Notes under the pieces: model-generated
What the model was told of the DNA's origin: nothing
What the model saw: only the letters and a program-made list of their open reading frames with translations
The model's database searches: none
Translations under genes and position numbers: made by a program
Shown here: positions 21,136 to 29,964 of the stretch, piece by piece
Layout of the letters: each line of letters starts with the position of its first letter
How positions within the stretch are numbered: position 1 is the stretch's first letter
From: a virus
Length of the DNA: 32,938 bases
Virus record (IMG/VR): IMGVR_UViG_3300009093_000094
Location: 1 to 32,938 of that record
Strand: one strand, 5' to 3'

Positions 21136-22187
21136 TGCGGTTCATCGTTCTGGGCCTGCCCCGCTCCCGCACGGCATGGCTGGCCCGGTTTCTGACCTAC
21201 GGCCACCATATCTGCGGCCACGAGGAACTGCGCCACATGCGCAGTCTGGACGACGTGAAAGCGTGGATCTCACAGCCCATGACCGGATCGGCGGAAACGG
21301 CTGCGGCCCCGTGGTGGCGGACGTTGCTCCGGTTGGCCCCTGAGGTGCGGGTGGTCGTGGTGCGGCGGCCGGTTGACGAGGTGGTGGAAAGCCTCGCGGC
21401 CTTTGGATTCGACCGCCCGGTTATCCGACCGGCGATGGAGCGGCTTGACGCGAAGTTGGATCAGATCGCCAAGCGCGTGCCCTGCCTAGAAGTGGCCTTT
21501 GACGACCTGAACGAGGAAGCCACCTGCAAGGCGGTGTTCGAGCATTGCCTGCCCTACCCGTTCGACAAGGCCCACTGGCAACGCCTCGCGGGTGAGAACG
21601 TGCAATGCGATATGGTGGCGCTGGTCCGTTATGCCACGGCGTTCCGCCCGGCGATGGAGAAACTGGCAGCGCAAGCCCGCCACGCCGAACTGCGCGAGCT
21701 GATGGCCAAAAAGCCGGTCGAGCCGGATGGAATTACCTTTCAGGTAGAAGATTGCGCGACGTGGAAGCGCGACGGACGTAGGCTGTTCGAGGAACATTGC
21801 TTCACGGTGGGCGAAGATCCCCGCGAATGGGAGCGCAAGAACTGGCCGCTGTTCGAGGTGATTGAAAGCGTGGGCATGATGCAGATCACCACCGCCCGTA
21901 GCAACGGCCGGATGTTCGGCTACCTGATGACGCTGGTTTCACCCTCGCTGGTGAGCGAGGGGCGGACAGTCGCCGCGCACTCAACGTTTTACGCTGACCC
22001 GACCTTCCCCGGCCTTGGAATGAAACTGCAACGCGAAGCGCTCGCCCGGCTGAAAGAGCAGGGTGTGGACGAAGTGGTGTGGGAAGCCGGGAAGCGGGGC
22101 GACGGGCCACGCCTCGGCACGATGTATCGCCGCCTTGGCGCACAGGAACACGGGCAGACGTATCGCCTTGAACTGACGGAGCATTAG
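21135..22187 (+). CDS. Sulfotransferase-like plus GNAT acetyltransferase fusion (350 aa)
   Basis: The N-terminal half opens MRFIVLGLPRSRTAWLARFL, a 5'-PSB loop of PAPS-dependent sulfotransferases (GLPRSRTAW, residues 7-15), and carries a 3'-phosphate-type motif RRPVDEVVESL (77-87). The C-terminal half (about 195-350) reads as a GNAT fold, with SEGRTVAAHSTFYADPTFPG, then GLGMKLQREALARLKEQG (294-310), a motif-A-like acetyl-CoA site, and MYRRLGAQ (330-337). It sits between tail and ejection protein genes with a TGATG overlap, so it is expressed with virion genes. Possible roles are modification of virion proteins or host surface glycans. Domain calls come from motifs. Confidence 0.75.
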   Translation: MRFIVLGLPRSRTAWLARFLTYGHHICGHEELRHMRSLDDVKAWISQPMTGSAETAAAPWWRTLLRLAPEVRVVVVRRPVDEVVESLAAFGFDRPVIRPAMERLDAKLDQIAKRVPCLEVAFDDLNEEATCKAVFEHCLPYPFDKAHWQRLAGENVQCDMVALVRYATAFRPAMEKLAAQARHAELRELMAKKPVEPDGITFQVEDCATWKRDGRRLFEEHCFTVGEDPREWERKNWPLFEVIESVGMMQITTARSNGRMFGYLMTLVSPSLVSEGRTVAAHSTFYADPTFPGLGMKLQREALARLKEQGVDEVVWEAGKRGDGPRLGTMYRRLGAQEHGQTYRLELTEH

Positions 22188-22189
22188 AG

Positions 22190-23062
22190 ATGGGTCTAGC
22201 AGCAGCAGCAGTAGGCGCAGTCGGCGCGGTCGCTGGCGGATTGATTTCTGCCGGAGGCGCCAAGAGCGCGGCCAATGCCTCGGCGGCGGCCTCTGATCGT
22301 TCGTCTGCCGTTCAGCAGCAGATCTACGGGGAGAACAAGCAGACGCTTGCTCCCTATGTCCAGACCGGACTTCCGGCCACGCAGCAGATCAACGCCCTGC
22401 TCGGCCTTGCGCCCACCACGTCAACGACAGACTGGTCCGCCTACGCCAACGCGAACCCGGAGCTGATGGCGGCATTCAACGCGCAGCAGCAGAACCCCTA
22501 TTATGGTTATGGGGACGTTCTCAGCGGCATCTACGGCAAGTTCAACCTCCCGGGCAGCACGACGGGCGCGCAAGACCTCTCGACCTTCGCCCAGCAGTGG
22601 CACCAACAGCACGGCGGCGACCTCGGGGCCTATACGACCACGACCAATCCGCAGACCGCTGCCAATGCGGCGTTCGACATGTTCCGCAATTCGAGCGGCT
22701 ACGACTGGCGCTTGAAGCAGGGGATGAACGCGCTGAACTCCGGTTATGCCGGGGCGGGCACGATCAAGTCCGGCGCGGCGATGAAGGCGGCGGTTGACTA
22801 CGGACAGGGGCAGGCCAGCCAAGAGTTCGGCAACTACCTCAACTCGCTCGGCAACCAGCAAGGCGTCGGTTTGCAGGCGGCGGGAGCGCAGGCGAATGTC
22901 GGGGTTCAGGCAGCGAACAGCCTGGGCAATATTTACATGACGAACGGGGCCAATCAGGCGCAGGCGGCCATAGCGGGGGCTAATGCACTGGGCGGAGGGT
23001 TGGCAGGCGCAGCCAATGCGCTTGGCGGCATCCTGGCACCTAAATACAAGCTGGGGGTATGA
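22190..23062 (+). CDS. DNA ejection protein, P22 gp7-like (290 aa)
   Basis: The N-terminus is a Gly/Ala-rich amphipathic or membrane-inserting segment (MGLAAAAVGAVGAVAGGLIS), followed by the QTLAPYVQTGLPATQQINALLGL stretch common in phage ejection or DNA-transfer proteins. The C-terminal region repeats Gln/Ala/Gly helices (QASQEFGNYLNSLGNQQGVG, ANQAQAAIAGANALGG). Such proteins are packed in the virion and form a channel across the envelope during infection. It is the first of three ejection-type genes. Confidence 0.75.
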   Translation: MGLAAAAVGAVGAVAGGLISAGGAKSAANASAAASDRSSAVQQQIYGENKQTLAPYVQTGLPATQQINALLGLAPTTSTTDWSAYANANPELMAAFNAQQQNPYYGYGDVLSGIYGKFNLPGSTTGAQDLSTFAQQWHQQHGGDLGAYTTTTNPQTAANAAFDMFRNSSGYDWRLKQGMNALNSGYAGAGTIKSGAAMKAAVDYGQGQASQEFGNYLNSLGNQQGVGLQAAGAQANVGVQAANSLGNIYMTNGANQAQAAIAGANALGGGLAGAANALGGILAPKYKLGV

Positions 23063-23065
23063 TCC

Positions 23066-23833
23066 ATGGTTGGTGAAGTCGATTTCAGCCAGCTCCGCGT
23101 TCCCGACATCGGCGCGGCCTTCCAGCAGGGCTACCAGCAGAAGCGGAAGCAGAACGCCCTTGCTGCCTATGCGCAGAACCCGGACAACCCGCAGGCGCTC
23201 AATGCGCTGGCCGAGTTCAATCCGGAGTTCGTGGTACAGGCGAAGAAGCTGCAACTGCAAGAACAGCAGGCCAAGGCCAAGCAGGCGCAGGAAGCCAGCA
23301 TTGCCCATATCCAGCAGCTTGGGCGGCTGCTCAACCACGCCCGCGACGAGACGTCCTATCAGCAGGCCCGCGCCGCCGCCGCACAACTACCCGGCATGGA
23401 TATGTCGCAGATCCCCGCCAACTATGATCCTAACTGGGTAAACCAGCAGAAGCTGGTCCTTTCGGCCATCGAGAAGGACGGCGGGCAGGCCCTTTCGAAT
23501 TACGGCAAGATTGCCATGGATCGGGGTTTGCAGCCGGGCACGCCAGAGTTCGCGCAATTCGTGACGCAGGCGTGGGAGGCCGATCAGGTCAAGACCATCC
23601 CCTATACGCAGGGCGGCGGCGTGGCGGGCTACAACACCGCCACGGGCGCGGTGAATACCATCATTCAACCCAACCCCGGCGGCTATCAGACGGGTGCACC
23701 CGTTGGTGGCGGCTTCAAGGAAGGCCAGACCGCGACCAATCCGCAGACTGGCGAAAAGGTCCAGTTCCGGGGCGGCCAGTGGGTTCCGATGGGAGGCGGT
23801 AGCGGCAACGCTACCGGCGGCTTTCAACCATAA
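23066..23833 (+). CDS. Second ejection-type virion protein (255 aa)
   Basis: Residues 1-110 are helical with many Gln and Ala (GAAFQQGYQQKRKQNALAAY, EQQAKAKQAQEASIAHIQQL), as in P22 gp20-like proteins. The C-terminal third is Gly/Pro-rich (VNTIIQPNPGGYQTGAPVGG) with an FKEGQTATNPQTGEKVQFRG segment, a flexible linker that ends NATGGFQP at TAA 23831-23833. In the +1 frame an M15 peptidase domain continues at once. A UUU-C at 23822-23825 would allow a +1 shift joining them, so this protein may exist also as an extended form. Confidence 0.7.
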   Translation: MVGEVDFSQLRVPDIGAAFQQGYQQKRKQNALAAYAQNPDNPQALNALAEFNPEFVVQAKKLQLQEQQAKAKQAQEASIAHIQQLGRLLNHARDETSYQQARAAAAQLPGMDMSQIPANYDPNWVNQQKLVLSAIEKDGGQALSNYGKIAMDRGLQPGTPEFAQFVTQAWEADQVKTIPYTQGGGVAGYNTATGAVNTIIQPNPGGYQTGAPVGGGFKEGQTATNPQTGEKVQFRGGQWVPMGGGSGNATGGFQP

Positions 23834-23852
23834 CCTCGTCAACTTTCAGGGC

Positions 23853-24089
23853 ATGGGTGGGGAGCGGATCACCTCGACCTTCCGCACACCGTCCCACAAC
23901 GCAGCGGTTGGCGGTGTGTCCAACAGCTACCACACGCGGCGTGATGCAGCAGGCAACCCCATGGCGCGGGACAGCGTGCCGCCTCCGGGGATGAGCATGG
24001 GCGAATACGCCCGCAGGCTTCAGGCGCTCAATCCGCATCTGCAAGTGATTAACGAGGGCGATCACGTCCACATGGAACCGAAGGGCTAA
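23853..24089 (+). CDS. M15-like peptidase domain, virion-associated (78 aa; start uncertain)
   Basis: The sequence ITSTFRTPSHNAAVGGVSNSYH with downstream ARDSVPPPGMSMGEY and GDHVHMEP matches M15_3-type D-Ala-D-Ala/Glu-endopeptidases. Candidate zinc ligands are H27, an Asp at 31 or 40, and H73. ATG 23853 lacks a usable Shine-Dalgarno. The frame is open upstream through AFNHNLVNFQGMGG, directly beneath the end of the previous gene. It may thus be a separate protein, the product of +1 frameshifting, or the result of an indel that split one gene. Its likely role is local peptidoglycan cutting during DNA entry. Confidence 0.6.
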   Translation: MGGERITSTFRTPSHNAAVGGVSNSYHTRRDAAGNPMARDSVPPPGMSMGEYARRLQALNPHLQVINEGDHVHMEPKG

Positions 24090-24092
24090 CGA

Positions 24093-26729
24093 ATGTCGCA
24101 ACTCCCCCCCGGCTTTGTGCTTGATGGTCCCGCCCCGGCGTCTCCGAGCGGCCCGGTCTATGGCGCACCGCCCAAGCCCGACAAGCCCGATCAGCCCAAA
24201 ACCACCTATCGGACCATGACGCCTGACGAGGTGAAGGCCGCTGGCCTCAACCCGACCCATGGCTATCAGGTCAGCAGCGAAGGCAAGGTGGACGACCTCG
24301 GGGAAACCGTAGACACCAAAGCCGCGAAGGCTGAAGACAGCAAGGCGACCACAATTGGCGAATTCAAGCGCACGCTCGACGCCATCGACCAGGCTGCACT
24401 GTTGACCGCAGCGGACAATGGCTGGTGGGAAACCGGGAAGTCCGGCGCGTTCATCCGTTCCATGCCCAACGTGGTGCAGGCCGGGACCGACAGCAAGACG
24501 CTTGAGGGCTACCTCAACACGATCAACGCCAACACCGCGTTCAAGAAATTGCAGGAAATGCGGCAGAACAGCCCGACCGGCGGCGCGGTGGGCAACGTGT
24601 CGGACAGCGACATGAAGCTGTTGCAGTCCACGATCAGCAGCATCAACCCCGATCAGGACCAGGCGGCTTTCTTCCAGAACCTCGCCACGCAGAAGAAAGC
24701 CTATCTGGATACGCTGGCCAAGCTCGATCCCGCAGCGGCGCAGGAATACGCCAACAAGAAGGGCATCCGCTTCGGCGCGGACGGTATGCCGACGCTGGTT
24801 TCGGTCGATGGGCCGGACGACCGCAAGCCGCAAGACCCGTTCGGCGTCCTTGGTGGGCAGACGCCTCCCGATGGCGGCAATGGGGGTGGTCCTGGGGGCG
24901 GCGGCCTATCCCTTGGTCAGGTATGGGAGGGCATCAAGCAGGGCGCCGGAAGCATGGCGGCCGGTATTGGCGACATTGCCGGGATTGTCGGCAATCCGCT
25001 GAACGCCACGATCAATGCGGCAACCGGGAGCAACCTCTCTACCGACCTTGGCGGCTCCTTGCGGGATATGCTTGGCCTGCCGCAGAACACGACCGGAACC
25101 GACACGATAATCCGCACTGGCACTGGCGCGGCTGCGGGCAGTCTGGGAGCAAGGGCTGCTGCTACCGTTGCCAATCCGGGCGCGGTGCAGAACGCGCTCA
25201 CCATGTTTGGCCGCGCTCCTGTAGCCGACACCGTGGCTGGTGCAGGGTCTGGTGCCGGTGCCGATATTGCCCGGCGCAACGATCTCGGCCCGGTCGGCCA
25301 GGTGGGCGGCGCTGTTCTCGGCGGCATGGCCGGTTATGGGGCAGTCAATGCGCTCGCCCGGAACCCAGCAGGCGGGGCCAATGCACTTGCGGCAGCGGCA
25401 GACCGGCAGGGCGTAAACATGCTCCCTGCCGATGCTGGCGGCCCCGCTACGCGCATTGTTACCTCTGCCACCAAGGCATCCCCGATCTCCGCAGGGCCAG
25501 TGGTTAAATCCGCGCAGGCGGCAACGGGCGATCTGGCCAACGCGGCGGCCCGCACTGCCAAGGCGCAAGGCGGGCTGGTTGATTCGGAAGTCGCCGGAAC
25601 GAATATTCGCAACGCTGCGGAACGCTTCACCAAGCAGACCGCAGAGCGCGCCAACCGGATGTATGATCGCGCCTATCAAATGGCGGGAGACGCCCGGATA
25701 GTCCCCGCGCAGACCCTCGCGGCGATTGACGAACAACTTGTGCGCCTTTCGCAGAACCCTGCGGCCGATAACGGCACGGTCAAGCAGCTCATGGCGCTGC
25801 GGGAAAGCATCGCGAACGGGGTGTCCGTGCAGGGCCTGCGCGATGCCCGTTCAGCACTCTCGCAGGGTATCTACGACGGGAAGCTGCGCGGCGGCCAGGA
25901 ACAGGCCATGTTCAAGCAGATCCTCGGTAATGTCGCTGCGGACATTGAACAGGGCCTGCGGCAGTCCGGTAAAGCGGACGCTGCCAACGCCTTTGCGACG
26001 GCGGACAAGTTCTGGTCGGCGCGGGTAGAGCATATCGACAAGGTGCTTCAACCCATCCTCGGAAACGGCAAGAGCGGGGAAGAGGTGCTGCAGGCCGTGG
26101 AGAGCATGGCGCGAGGCAAAAGCGGGGGGAATGCCCGGCTGTCCCGCCTCCTGTCCAACATGACGCCGGAAGAAGCGGGAAACGTGCGTGCCGCGATCAT
26201 TGATCGGATCGGCAAGGCTGCGCCCGGTCAGCAATCGGCAGAAGGCAACGCCTTCTCCGCATCGACCTTCCTGACCAACTGGAACAAGATGACCCCGCAG
26301 GCCAAGGGATCGCTGTTCGGGGATCAAGCCACGCGCCGTAATCTGGACGACATTGCGCTGCTTTCTGAGCGCATGAAAGCAACGCAGGCGATGGCCAACC
26401 ACTCCAATACCGGGGCCGCTATGGCGGGCAACGTTGGCGCACAAGGCGCTTTGCTGGTGGCTCATCCGGTCGCAGCCATCCTCGGCGCCGGGGCGCAGTA
26501 TATTACTGGACGGCTGATGGCCTCGCCGGGATTTGCGCGCATCCTGCTTCGCACCTCCAAGATGCCGGATGCCCCTGCGGTGCGTTCACTCAAGGATCAG
26601 TTGACAGTTCTCGGCACTCGCGAGCCGCTGGTTCGTGCCGATGCGCAGGCGCTTCAGCAGTATCTCGCCACGGCGTTCGGCAAGTCACCAGTCGCCGCTG
26701 CCGCTAATGAGAAAACCGACCGTCGGTAA
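24093..26729 (+). CDS. Large ejection / internal virion protein (878 aa)
   Basis: Three base pairs after the peptidase stop. The N-terminus is Pro-rich (MSQLPPGFVLDGPAPASPSG). A helical region follows, then a Gly-rich linker (about residues 250-270) and a long Ala/Gly segment with potential membrane-inserting helices (GAAAGSLGARAAATV, GGAVLGGMAGYGAVNALA). The last 400 residues are helical (TNIRNAAERFTKQTAERANR, FATADKFWSARVEHIDKVLQ). Size and position match the biggest ejection protein of P22-like phages (gp16). It would be delivered into the cell with DNA. Confidence 0.75.
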   Translation: MSQLPPGFVLDGPAPASPSGPVYGAPPKPDKPDQPKTTYRTMTPDEVKAAGLNPTHGYQVSSEGKVDDLGETVDTKAAKAEDSKATTIGEFKRTLDAIDQAALLTAADNGWWETGKSGAFIRSMPNVVQAGTDSKTLEGYLNTINANTAFKKLQEMRQNSPTGGAVGNVSDSDMKLLQSTISSINPDQDQAAFFQNLATQKKAYLDTLAKLDPAAAQEYANKKGIRFGADGMPTLVSVDGPDDRKPQDPFGVLGGQTPPDGGNGGGPGGGGLSLGQVWEGIKQGAGSMAAGIGDIAGIVGNPLNATINAATGSNLSTDLGGSLRDMLGLPQNTTGTDTIIRTGTGAAAGSLGARAAATVANPGAVQNALTMFGRAPVADTVAGAGSGAGADIARRNDLGPVGQVGGAVLGGMAGYGAVNALARNPAGGANALAAAADRQGVNMLPADAGGPATRIVTSATKASPISAGPVVKSAQAATGDLANAAARTAKAQGGLVDSEVAGTNIRNAAERFTKQTAERANRMYDRAYQMAGDARIVPAQTLAAIDEQLVRLSQNPAADNGTVKQLMALRESIANGVSVQGLRDARSALSQGIYDGKLRGGQEQAMFKQILGNVAADIEQGLRQSGKADAANAFATADKFWSARVEHIDKVLQPILGNGKSGEEVLQAVESMARGKSGGNARLSRLLSNMTPEEAGNVRAAIIDRIGKAAPGQQSAEGNAFSASTFLTNWNKMTPQAKGSLFGDQATRRNLDDIALLSERMKATQAMANHSNTGAAMAGNVGAQGALLVAHPVAAILGAGAQYITGRLMASPGFARILLRTSKMPDAPAVRSLKDQLTVLGTREPLVRADAQALQQYLATAFGKSPVAAAANEKTDRR

Positions 26730-26807
26730 GTACCACCACAGCAATAAGGCCCACAGCCAGAACCGGGGCCGCAAGAACGTTCGCATCCCCCGTCCTACCA
26801 CACCGCG

Positions 26808-26832
26808 CCCGCCCCACAAAGGCGGGTTTTTT
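26808..26832 (+). terminator. Rho-independent terminator before the tailspike gene
   Basis: CCCGCC (26808-26813) and GGCGGG (26821-26826) form a 6-bp stem with a 7-base loop, followed by TTTTTT. It separates the ejection genes from the tailspike and lysis genes. The 126 bases from 26730 to 26855 contain no gene. Confidence 0.75.
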
Positions 26833-26855
26833 CATGTTGAATGTTGGGAAACGCC

Positions 26856-28679
26856 ATGGCCGCCGAAACCTTCCTGCTCCCTTTCCGCCCCGCGCTCGAC
26901 GCCAACGGCATCGTTGTTGCCGGGGCGAAGCTCTATTTCTACGCCACGGGCACCACGACGCCTCAGGCGGTCTATTCCGATAGCGGACTGACAACCCCGC
27001 TCACCAACCCTGTGGAAGCAAATGCAGCCGGGGTGTGGCCGACGATCTACCTGAACGACGCCCTGACCTATCGCGTTGTCCTCAAGACTAGCGGCGGTTC
27101 CACGCTGGACGATGTTGACCCCTATATTCCTGGGATGCCGGACGCGCTGCCGTCTATCCTGCAAGGTTCGGTGGACGATGCCGAGGCCGCCGCAACCGCG
27201 TCCGCCACCAGCGCAACTGCGGCGGATACCAGCGCGGATGCCGCCGCCGCGTCAGCCACGCTTGCCGGCCACTATGCCAATGACGACACGAACGTTGACG
27301 TTCCGGGCGGCTCTGCCGGGGAACGGGGGGCGAAATATTGGGCGGACGAAGCGGCGGCTGCGGCGGGCACGTTCGGCACGCTGACCGAGGCAAGCACCGA
27401 GCGCCTGCCGATCTTCAAGAATACCTCCGCCGACAAGTTCCCCATGTGGTCCGACAATGGGCTGCTGAGCGGTGCGGGCCTGTCCTATTACCTGCGGACC
27501 AAGCTGGCCGCGCAGATGGTTTCGGACGGGACCATTGTTCCCAAACTGGCCGCGCCTTCCCGTGGCAGCAAGGCCATTTCGACCGATGGGCGCACGCTAT
27601 CGGCATGGCGCAGGAAGCGCGCGAAGATCCAGGCAGGGCTTTCCTCTATCCTGCGCATTGGCTTTGCCGGGCACTCGTGGGCCGCATTCGGCGCGGGTGC
27701 GGCAGCAGTGCGCGACCGCATCCTGTCCGATCTTGGCTTGTCGACCCCCAGTGCGGGCGCTGGTTGGGTGCCCGTTCTTCAGCAAACCAACTGCAACGCG
27801 CTGGGCCAGACCATTACCTATGGCGGGAGCGGATTTACCCAGCTCGGCAACCCGTCCGGCGTTATCAACCCTGCTGCCGTGACGCGCGGCTGCGGCCCCG
27901 ATGGCATGGCGGTCTATGCAACCGGAACCTCGGCAACTCTGTCGTGGAATGGCCTGCTCGGGCGCAAGATCACCCTGTATTACTGGGATGGCGACGGGAC
28001 GTTCCGCTATCGCGTGGACAGCGGTTCATGGACGACCGTTACCTGCGGCAGCACCTCGGCCCATGCCAAACTGTCGATCAGCGGCCTCGCCAATACGACG
28101 CACCTGCTCGAAATCGACCTCACCGGCAACGCGGGAACGGTGGAGTTCCACGGGCTGCTGACTGAGGATACTTCGATCACCAGCGGCGTGCTGTTCCTCA
28201 AGTTCGGCACGTCCGGCATGAAGGGCCGCGAGGCCAGCACCATCCCGTCCGCCTCGAAAACGTGGTGGAACACCGAACTTGCCACAGACCTGCATATCGT
28301 CACGTTCGGGCTGAACGACTTCAACCAGCAGCAGGACGTGGTGTTCTATCAGCAGGGGCTGATCGACCTTTTCGCGATGGCCGCCAATGGCAAGGTTCTG
28401 ATCCTTGAGCCGCAGTGCGGAGCCTCGCCTTCCATCGTTCAGGGGCCGGCGGTCATCCCCCAATCGTCCTACCGGGACGGCGGGCTGGCAACCGCTCTGG
28501 CGCAGGGATGGGAATGGCTCAACCTCTATGACGACTGGGACACCTACTCGGCTGAGAACACCGGGGGGGCGTGGAGCGACACGCTGCACCCATGGCCGCA
28601 GAGTTCGGCCACGACTGACAGCACCGGCTCGGCCCGGCGCTTCGCCAACGCCCTGTGCAACAACCTGCTGTTCAAGTGA
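26856..28679 (+). CDS. Tailspike/tail fibre with SGNH hydrolase domain (607 aa)
   Basis: ATG 26856 is preferred over ATG 26841 because GGGAA lies five bases ahead. The N-terminal 100 residues resemble virion-binding domains of tailspikes (FLLPFRPALDANGIVVAGAK, GVWPTIYLNDALTYRVVL). A helical Ala-rich stretch follows (about 105-140). The C-terminal half has SGNH-hydrolase blocks: GHSW with the candidate nucleophile Ser274, a GSGF segment, GLND (485-488) and the terminal DTLHPW with Asp575 and His578. A beta insertion (about 355-435) may bind carbohydrate. It probably deacetylates or de-esterifies host surface polysaccharide on adsorption. Confidence 0.8.
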   Translation: MAAETFLLPFRPALDANGIVVAGAKLYFYATGTTTPQAVYSDSGLTTPLTNPVEANAAGVWPTIYLNDALTYRVVLKTSGGSTLDDVDPYIPGMPDALPSILQGSVDDAEAAATASATSATAADTSADAAAASATLAGHYANDDTNVDVPGGSAGERGAKYWADEAAAAAGTFGTLTEASTERLPIFKNTSADKFPMWSDNGLLSGAGLSYYLRTKLAAQMVSDGTIVPKLAAPSRGSKAISTDGRTLSAWRRKRAKIQAGLSSILRIGFAGHSWAAFGAGAAAVRDRILSDLGLSTPSAGAGWVPVLQQTNCNALGQTITYGGSGFTQLGNPSGVINPAAVTRGCGPDGMAVYATGTSATLSWNGLLGRKITLYYWDGDGTFRYRVDSGSWTTVTCGSTSAHAKLSISGLANTTHLLEIDLTGNAGTVEFHGLLTEDTSITSGVLFLKFGTSGMKGREASTIPSASKTWWNTELATDLHIVTFGLNDFNQQQDVVFYQQGLIDLFAMAANGKVLILEPQCGASPSIVQGPAVIPQSSYRDGGLATALAQGWEWLNLYDDWDTYSAENTGGAWSDTLHPWPQSSATTDSTGSARRFANALCNNLLFK

Positions 28680-28687
28680 GGTAGACG

Positions 28688-29488
28688 ATGACGACCCCTG
28701 CAATCCTCCAAGGCTACGCGCCGCCTTCCTCGCTCAAGCTGCCCAAGGCGTTCAACTTCCTCAATCCGATTGGCCAGCTTGCCGACACCACCAACCTTGC
28801 CGGGCTGTATATGTTCGGCGGCGATGACGAGGCTTGCCTGTTCAACTTCGCCAATCCCGACCTCCCCCTGACCAAGATCGGGTCGCCTACGGTAACTGCG
28901 GCGGGCGGCGTCTCTGGCGACTGGCAGAACGGTTACGAGACCGGCATTCACGAAACCGCCGCAATGACCGTGCTTGCAGTCATCAAGCCCTATACGGCCA
29001 CCAACGGCTCGTCTCTCCTGAACAACGGCGCATTCGATCACAATGGGGTCGGCCCTGTCTCGCCGGTTGGGGTGACGATGAAGCTCGGCCCCACCGCGCT
29101 CAACTTGCAGCCTCAGTCTGGCGTATCGGTCGATCTCATCCCGGCCCTTGGCGGCGGATCCATGAGCACGTCGGATTACGGGATCGCCGTTTTCAGGCTG
29201 GATGCGACCAACGCGGATATTTCCTGGACCCGCAACGGAACGAGGACTGACAGCAGCACTGGCGCGACGGGTTCGCGCCCGACGCAGGACTACCGGACGC
29301 TGCGGATCATGGCCAACTTCGGCGTCGGCAGCGGTGTGAATGGCGGGTACGACACGATCCCCAATCTGCTGATGCTGGCGATATGGGCCGGGACCAAGTT
29401 GTCCGATGGCAACCGCAACACCACGATCACGAACCTGCGTTCGTGGTTCAACGCGGGAGGCTCGGGCCTCGGGATCACGACGCTGTGA
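28688..29488 (+). CDS. Lectin-like virion protein, possible second receptor-binding protein (266 aa)
   Basis: Eight bases after the tailspike stop. The N-terminus (MTTPAILQGYAPPSSLKLPK) is followed by a beta-rich domain with alternating hydrophobics (MTVLAVIKPYTATNGSSLLN, YGIAVFRLDATNADISWTRN, LLMLAIWAGTKLSDG), a layout seen in concanavalin/LamG-like modules where a bound ligand mimics probe-and-display sandwich proteins. No catalytic motif is visible. Probably a fibre or accessory spike protein; the lectin assignment is tentative. Confidence 0.6.
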   Translation: MTTPAILQGYAPPSSLKLPKAFNFLNPIGQLADTTNLAGLYMFGGDDEACLFNFANPDLPLTKIGSPTVTAAGGVSGDWQNGYETGIHETAAMTVLAVIKPYTATNGSSLLNNGAFDHNGVGPVSPVGVTMKLGPTALNLQPQSGVSVDLIPALGGGSMSTSDYGIAVFRLDATNADISWTRNGTRTDSSTGATGSRPTQDYRTLRIMANFGVGSGVNGGYDTIPNLLMLAIWAGTKLSDGNRNTTITNLRSWFNAGGSGLGITTL

Positions 29489-29964
29489 TCTTCCCCGCCT
29501 TCGCAGCCTTCCTGCTGCTCGCCCCAATCGCGCACCTCTGGCCTGTCGTCCGGCAGAACAGGGAGCGCGGCGCCCAGAACAACCCGCTGTTGATCTCGAT
29601 CTACCCCAACGACGGCTCGCTGCAATGGCGGGCTGTCATGGCGGGGGAGCGGGTTCAGTTCTACACGCGCTGGCTGGTGGCGCTGGTCCCTGCTGCCGTC
29701 GGTTGGTCGCTTGGCCTCCCGGACCTCGGCGCGGTGTTACTCGCCTTCGTCTGCTGCCTGTGGACGGTGCCGTTCTACCGGCTGAACGAATACCCCGGCA
29801 AGGTTGCCTACTCGCTCACCATGGGCCTGCCGGTGGACAGCGAGGCGGGGTTCCTCGCCGCGCATAACCCGGAAAGCAAAGGCATCCCTGTGGAGGTGCT
29901 GGCGCGCAATCTTCGCAGGGCTACCCCCATCGCGCGGGTGCTGGTCAAGGTTCTGCGGCTGTGA
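29485..29964 (+). CDS. Membrane protein at the start of the lysis region (159 aa, GTG start)
   Basis: GTG 29485 overlaps the previous stop (GTGA). An N-terminal hydrophobic segment (IFPAFAAFLLLAPIAHL, about residues 2-19) and one or two further spans (WLVALVPAAVGWSLGL and LGAVLLAFVCCLWTVPF, about 62-98) indicate an integral membrane protein. The C-terminal part is soluble and ends in a basic helix (LARNLRRATPIARVLVKVLRL). Function unknown; placed next to holin-like genes, it could be part of the lysis system. Confidence 0.65.
   Translation: MIFPAFAAFLLLAPIAHLWPVVRQNRERGAQNNPLLISIYPNDGSLQWRAVMAGERVQFYTRWLVALVPAAVGWSLGLPDLGAVLLAFVCCLWTVPFYRLNEYPGKVAYSLTMGLPVDSEAGFLAAHNPESKGIPVEVLARNLRRATPIARVLVKVLRL

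Noticed and set aside
23811-24833. 340-aa open frame on the minus strand
   Set aside because: Antisense to the M15 domain and the large ejection protein; composition typical of shadow frames.
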